From NCBI GenBank assembly GCA_022822245.1, contig JAJECB010000329.1:1-9407 (forward strand): 9,407 nt of DNA, in the 5' to 3' direction. Made by a program: the position numbers and the translations under genes. Positions 6,231 through 9,407 of the stretch are shown here, one piece after another (position 1 is the first letter of the stretch; every line of letters begins with the position of its first letter). Source of the DNA: Gammaproteobacteria bacterium (GTDB lineage Bacteria; Pseudomonadota; Gammaproteobacteria; HK1). Below the pieces are notes generated by a model. That model worked only from the letters and a program-made list of their open reading frames with translations, was not told where the DNA came from and did not search any database.

Positions 6231-7013
6231 TCAGTGGATGGTGGCCAGCTCTTCCTCGAGGTCCGCCATCTCGGCCCCGCCCGCCATGAGCCGCCGGATG
6301 TCCTCGCCGCCGAGGTCTTCCGCGACCCCGCTTCCGATCACCCGGCCGAGGCTGAGGAAGGTGTAGCGGTCCGCCACGAGCTGGGCGTGGATCTCGTTGT
6401 GGGTGATGAGGATGATCGCGATGTCGCCGCGGCTTCGCACCCGCTTGATGGTCTTCAGCACCTCGAGCTGCTGCCTCTGCCCGAGGGCGGACGTCGGCTC
6501 GTCGAGGATCAGCACCCGCGCCCCGAAGAAGATCGCCCGGGCGATGGCGAGGGTCTGCTTCTGCCCCCCGGACATCGTCCCGACCGCCTGCTCGGGATCG
6601 GCGATGTTGATGCCGATCTTGGCCATCTCCTCCCGGGTGATGCGGTTCATCTCCGCCGTCTGCATGACCCCGAACGGGCGCGCGCCCCTGGTGATCTCCC
6701 GGCCCATGAAGAAGGTGCGGGTGACCGAGGTCAGCGCGTTGAGGGCGAGGTCCTGGTAGACGGTGCCGATCCCCGCATCGGATGCGGCGAGCGGGTTGCG
6801 GAAGACGACGGGCTGCCCGTCGACGTGGATGGTCCCCGAAGTCGGCTGGTGCACGCCGGCCAGCACCTTGATGAGGGTGGACTTGCCGGCCCCGTTGTCC
6901 CCGAGCAGGGCGTGCACCTCCCCGGGGTGGACCTCCATCGAGACCCCGTCGAGCGCCGTGAAGTTCCCGAAGCGCTTGACGATGTCCTCGAGCCGGATGA
7001 GCGGTTCGGCCAC
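6231..7013 (-). CDS. Sugar ABC transporter ATP-binding protein, single-domain CUT2/FrcA type
   Basis: ATPase subunit energising the neighbouring sugar importer at the inner face of the membrane. It is 260 residues with one nucleotide-binding domain, unlike the double-domain RbsA/MglA proteins of about 500; FrcA of rhizobia has this short form. Walker A is GDNGAGKST (38-46), the Q-loop is VYQDLAL with Gln87, the signature is MSGGQ (147-151, Met in place of the usual Leu), Walker B is VLILDEP (167-173) followed by TSALG, and the switch His is H205 in ILITHNE. All catalytic residues are present. The start is a GTG at 7011-7013, one base after the permease stop, with a G-rich stretch in the permease's last codons as likely SD. 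An ATG at 7016-7018 lies in another frame and is not used. It is the last gene of the operon. Confidence 0.95.
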   Translation of the reverse strand: MAEPLIRLEDIVKRFGNFTALDGVSMEVHPGEVHALLGDNGAGKSTLIKVLAGVHQPTSGTIHVDGQPVVFRNPLAASDAGIGTVYQDLALNALTSVTRTFFMGREITRGARPFGVMQTAEMNRITREEMAKIGINIADPEQAVGTMSGGQKQTLAIARAIFFGARVLILDEPTSALGQRQQLEVLKTIKRVRSRGDIAIILITHNEIHAQLVADRYTFLSLGRVIGSGVAEDLGGEDIRRLMAGGAEMADLEEELATIH

Positions 7014-7014
7014 G

Positions 7015-8166
7015 TCATATCCCCCCGGTTATTCGTTTTCGGATGGTCTCGTTGCTGAGCGCGGCGACGAGGAGCACCGTGCCGAGGAACGTCCGGTAGT
7101 ACGAGCCGTCGATCCAGGAGATGTAGAACACCGAGTTCTGGACGAGCCCGAAGATGACGGCCCCGAAGACGACCCCGAGGATCGAGCCGAACCCGCCGGA
7201 GAGGATGACGCCGCCCACCACCGAGGCGGCGATCGCCTCGAGCTCCTTCAGGTTCCCCTTGGCGGCGTCCGCGGTGTTGGTGTCGAACACCTGGGTGGCG
7301 GCGAAGATGGTGGCGCAGAACGCGGTGAACATGAACAGGGACACCTTCACCTTGTCGGTGGGGACGCCGTTCGCCCGGGCCGCCTCCTCGTTGCCGCCGG
7401 TCGCGTAGATCCAGTTTCCGAGCTCGGTGCGCGAGAGCACGAACCACGCCGCCCCCGCGATCACGAGCCACCACGCCACCTTCGCGTCGAACCCCGTCAC
7501 CCATTGCTCGCCGGCCCGGTTGTAGTTGACGCCGAGCCAGAAGAGGAGATCGTAGAACCATTGAAAGGTCTCGCCCCCGAAGAGGGCGGCGAAGAAGTCG
7601 GTCTGCTTGAAGTCGGGGAGGCCGGAGACTTGGGTCGAGCCGTTGAAGGTCCGGAAGCAGACCTCCGTCGCGCCGCGCAGGATGAACAGGAACGACAGGG
7701 TGACGATGAAGGACGAGAGCCGGGTCCGCACCACGATCGTGCCGATGACCCAGCCGATCGCGAGCGTGATGCAAAGGGTGATGAGGAACGCGGCGAGAGG
7801 CGATGCGGGACCGAGCCCGAAGGGCAGGCCCCACTTCAGCATGATCGCCATCGACATGCCGGCGAACCCGATCATCGAGCCGATGGAAAGGTCGAACTCG
7901 CCGGCGATCATCAGCATGCACGCGCCGGTGGCGATGATCCCGAGCTGCGCGATGATGGCGAGGTTGTTCTTGATCCCGAGGGGGTTGTAGACGACGTCCC
8001 CGGCCGCGAGGGCGAGGAACACGAGGAGCACGATCATGCCGGAAAAGGCCCCGATCTCGGGGCGGTGAACGAGGCGGGAGAACCACCCCCCGTGCTTCAG
8101 GCGATCGGCTTCCGAGCGCCCGCCGGCGCCCCCCACCCCGGGGCCGTTCTCAGCGGTTGATGCCAT
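7015..8166 (-). CDS. Sugar ABC transporter permease, CUT2 (BPD_transp_2) family
   Basis: Integral membrane subunit of a ribose/fructose-type importer, 383 residues. A polar N-terminal tail (1-38) precedes a series of hydrophobic segments, about 8-10 by eye, the first at 41-57. CUT2 hallmarks are GEFDLSIGSM (89-98), SSFIVTL (151-157), TGGNEEAARANGV (256-268) and ASVVGGVILSGGFGSILG (314-331). A longer loop at about 175-230 (TQVSGLPDFK to TGFDAKV) separates the membrane bundles. The ATG at 8164-8166 has GGAGGAG (8177-8183) about 10 nt upstream. The gene follows the binding-protein gene by 104 bp and precedes the ATPase with a single base between stop and start, so those two are very likely cotranslated. 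Substrate specificity cannot be read from the permease. Confidence 0.95.
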   Translation of the reverse strand: MASTAENGPGVGGAGGRSEADRLKHGGWFSRLVHRPEIGAFSGMIVLLVFLALAAGDVVYNPLGIKNNLAIIAQLGIIATGACMLMIAGEFDLSIGSMIGFAGMSMAIMLKWGLPFGLGPASPLAAFLITLCITLAIGWVIGTIVVRTRLSSFIVTLSFLFILRGATEVCFRTFNGSTQVSGLPDFKQTDFFAALFGGETFQWFYDLLFWLGVNYNRAGEQWVTGFDAKVAWWLVIAGAAWFVLSRTELGNWIYATGGNEEAARANGVPTDKVKVSLFMFTAFCATIFAATQVFDTNTADAAKGNLKELEAIAASVVGGVILSGGFGSILGVVFGAVIFGLVQNSVFYISWIDGSYYRTFLGTVLLVAALSNETIRKRITGGI

Positions 8167-8201
8167 CGGCTCGTGTCTCCTCCGGCGGATCGGGCTTGCA
8201 C

Positions 8202-8243
8202 CCGGCCGGCTCGCCCCGCGGACGCGGGGAGCGAGCCAGCCGG
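8202..8243 (-). repeat. Long interrupted hairpin between binding-protein and permease genes
   Basis: The arms are CCGGC (8202-8206) with GCCGG (8239-8243), GGCTCGC (8208-8214) with GCGAGCC (8231-8237), and CCCGC (8215-8219) with GCGGG (8224-8228). There is one C-A mismatch, a 2-nt bulge and a GGAC loop, giving 17 base pairs in all. No U tract follows. A stable hairpin directly after a binding-protein gene fits 3' protection of that part of the mRNA or partial attenuation, so that binding protein exceeds membrane subunits. Confidence 0.65.
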
Positions 8244-8260
8244 ACCTGTCGGGTCAGGTC
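8243..8260 (-). repeat. Second hairpin just after the binding-protein stop codon
   Basis: GACCTG and CAGGTC form a perfect 6-bp stem with a 6-nt loop, 10 bp after the stop codon of the binding-protein gene in the transcript. It abuts the longer hairpin at 8202-8243, so the two would stack in tandem in the RNA. Confidence 0.5.
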
Positions 8261-8270
8261 GAACGCCGGA

Positions 8271-9179
8271 TCAGCGGTTCACCCCCGCCTGCGCCGCGAC
8301 CCCGGCCGCGTTCGACGCGTCCACGAACCCCGGCCCTGACGGGATGTTCGCGCCCGGGAGCAGCCCCGCGTTCTGGTTGTAGAGGTGCAGCACGATGATC
8401 GGCATGTACCCCTGGAGGCGCTGCTGCTGGTCGATGGTGAACGCCACGTCGCCGGCCTGGATGAGGTTGATCACCTCGGGGGAGAGATCGAAGCACGCGA
8501 GGTGGATCTCCGCCCCGACCTCCTTCACCGCCTCGGCGGCCGCGACGCACACGTGCGGGCCGACCGCGAGCAGGGCATTGACCTCGGGGTCCGACTGAAG
8601 GGCGGCGGCGGTGCGGGTCTTGATCTGCGCGACGTCGTTCGACACGTCGATCATGTTGAGGTCCGCGCCCATCGCCGCGAAGTATCCCTCGCAGCGGTCG
8701 ACGAGGGCGGTGTTGAACGACTCCTGGTTGAGGCACAGGGCCTTGGTCGCCCCTTCCGACTTGGCCCGCTCCCCGGCCTTCTCTCCGGCGAGGCGCTCGG
8801 GCTGCCCGACGTGCATGAGGGCGCCGACCGCGGCGGAGGACTCGAGGCCGGAGTTCATGGTGATGACCGGGATCCCCGAGTCCGCGGCGGCCTTGATGGC
8901 CCCGCCGAGGGCGTCCGCGTCGGGCAGCGAGACGACGATGCCGTCCGGCTGGGTGGCGGTGGCCGCCTCGATGAGCCTGGCCATGTCCGCCATGTCGCCG
9001 GACGGGGCGAAGTTGTACTCGAACTCGGCGCCGACCGCCTTGGCGGCGTCCTCGCCGCCCTTCTGGACGACCGGCCAGAAGGGGTCGGTCCCCTGGGTGT
9101 GGGTAATCATCACGAACCGCTCGGCGCTCGCCGCCCCGGATACCAGCAGGGCGGCCGCGAAAAGGATTGCTCTCTTCAT
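8271..9179 (-). CDS. Periplasmic sugar-binding protein of a CUT2 ABC transporter (Peripla_BP_4 family)
   Basis: Secreted ligand-binding subunit of the importer encoded downstream, 302 residues. The signal peptide MKRAILFAAALLVSGAASA is followed by a likely cleavage before E20. The mature protein shows the ribose-binding-protein pattern: FVMITHTQGTDPFWPVVQKG (22-41), then MARLIEAATATQPDGIVVSL (66-85), GIPVITMNSG (102-111), DLSPEV (231-236) and AFTIDQQQRLQGY (246-258). These are the two-lobe fold, hinge and ligand-cleft elements. Four cysteines (149, 163, 211, 229) lie in the mature part. The ATG at 9177-9179 is chosen over upstream codons because it starts the signal peptide directly and has GGAG 8 nt before it (9188-9191). 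It is the first gene of a binding protein-permease-ATPase operon. The ligand could be a pentose, hexose, inositol or similar; no catabolic gene is in view to narrow it. Confidence 0.94.
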   Translation of the reverse strand: MKRAILFAAALLVSGAASAERFVMITHTQGTDPFWPVVQKGGEDAAKAVGAEFEYNFAPSGDMADMARLIEAATATQPDGIVVSLPDADALGGAIKAAADSGIPVITMNSGLESSAAVGALMHVGQPERLAGEKAGERAKSEGATKALCLNQESFNTALVDRCEGYFAAMGADLNMIDVSNDVAQIKTRTAAALQSDPEVNALLAVGPHVCVAAAEAVKEVGAEIHLACFDLSPEVINLIQAGDVAFTIDQQQRLQGYMPIIVLHLYNQNAGLLPGANIPSGPGFVDASNAAGVAAQAGVNR

Positions 9180-9407
9180 GGTGAATTCTCCGTGTCGGAT
9201 GAAAATGAAGTGGTTGGATGGCCTGTGGAGCCATACCCTTACCACGGCGCCGCGTGCCCGCGCAACGGACGCGGGCGCTCAAACCGAGACACTACCGGGC
9301 GCTCCAGCGATTCTCATTTTGGCCCCGGAACGAGGCTCGGGCGGGGGCTGCCACCGGCAATCGGCCGCAGGCAACCCCCGTAGACCGCCCACACTGCCCC
9401 ATGTCGC
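9180..9407 (-). promoter_or_regulatory. Upstream region of the sugar ABC operon, no gene seen
   Basis: These 228 bp contain no open frame that resembles a real gene on either strand. For the minus strand a very weak promoter candidate is TTGCGC (9265-9260) with GTAAGG (9242-9237) at 17-bp spacing; its -10 box is poor. The promoter and any sugar-responsive operator for the importer are expected here. The region beyond about 9280 shows nothing I can name. Confidence 0.35.
9256..9276. repeat. 7-bp inverted repeat upstream of the sugar ABC operon
   Basis: GCCCGCG (9256-9262) and CGCGGGC (9270-9276) are perfect inverted arms around a 7-nt spacer, 77 bp upstream of the binding-protein start codon. 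It overlaps the weak -35 candidate, which is where a repressor operator could sit. A two-fold symmetric site would suit a LacI/GntR-type regulator, but the all-GC arms make chance occurrence likely. Confidence 0.3.

Noticed and set aside
6763..8160. 465-codon plus-strand open frame opposite the permease gene
   Set aside because: His/Asp/Glu/Arg-rich antisense shadow of the sugar permease, with no domain or membrane pattern of its own.
9180..9245. N-terminal extension of the sugar-binding protein by 22 residues
   Set aside because: It would bury the signal peptide MKRAILFAAALLVSGAASA inside the protein, and GGAG lies 8 nt before the internal ATG.
9280..9407. Possible divergent gene or small RNA at the right edge
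   Set aside because: I see no start with an SD, no coding-like frame, and no terminator-like hairpin followed by T residues. The sequence also stops before any upstream gene could be recognised.
1..9407. Defence system, prophage, CRISPR array or mobile element
   Set aside because: No spaced repeats, transposase, integrase, toxin-antitoxin pair or nuclease is visible. All genes share the same high-GC codon use and belong to transport, redox or deacylase families.

Overview
This is a chromosomal window from a very GC-rich proteobacterium. The protein similarities, recalled from memory, fit an alpha- or a high-GC gammaproteobacterium, and the sequence alone does not settle which. Third codon positions are almost all G or C, which also creates long open frames opposite and inside the real genes. 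I see no transposase, integrase, CRISPR array, tRNA, rRNA or phage gene.

The left block (about 1-4994, minus strand) reads, in transcription order: a two-CBS-domain protein, a class II HDAC-like amidohydrolase, then yejA, yejB and the first third of yejE, which runs off the left edge. CBS and HDAC genes share one base (TAGTG) and HDAC and yejA overlap by 8 bp (ATGCATGA), so at least the first three look translationally coupled. YejABE is the periplasmic binding protein and the two permeases of a Yej/Opp-type peptide importer (the microcin C uptake family). The ATPase yejF is expected just outside the window.

A 188-bp divergent intergenic region (4995-5182) separates this operon from a plus-strand zeta-crystallin-type NADPH:quinone oxidoreductase (5183-6157). 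The region holds weak promoter candidates in both directions, two copies of a 9-bp direct repeat and a 10-bp palindrome.

The right block (6231-9179, minus strand) is a complete CUT2/ribose-type sugar ABC importer ordered binding protein, permease, single-domain ATPase, the frcBCA arrangement. It meets qor tail to tail across a short spacer with a perfect 11-bp hairpin. The binding-protein and permease genes are separated by 104 bp containing two tandem hairpins. The last 228 bp (9180-9407) hold no gene I can support and are the likely promoter and operator region of the importer.

Taken together this is a transport-centred region: a peptide importer whose operon starts with a deacetylase and a nucleotide-sensing-type CBS protein, and a sugar importer of unknown substrate. 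The least ordinary feature is the tight coupling of a deacetylase to a Yej importer, which suggests, as inference only, import of an acylated compound followed by cytoplasmic deacylation.
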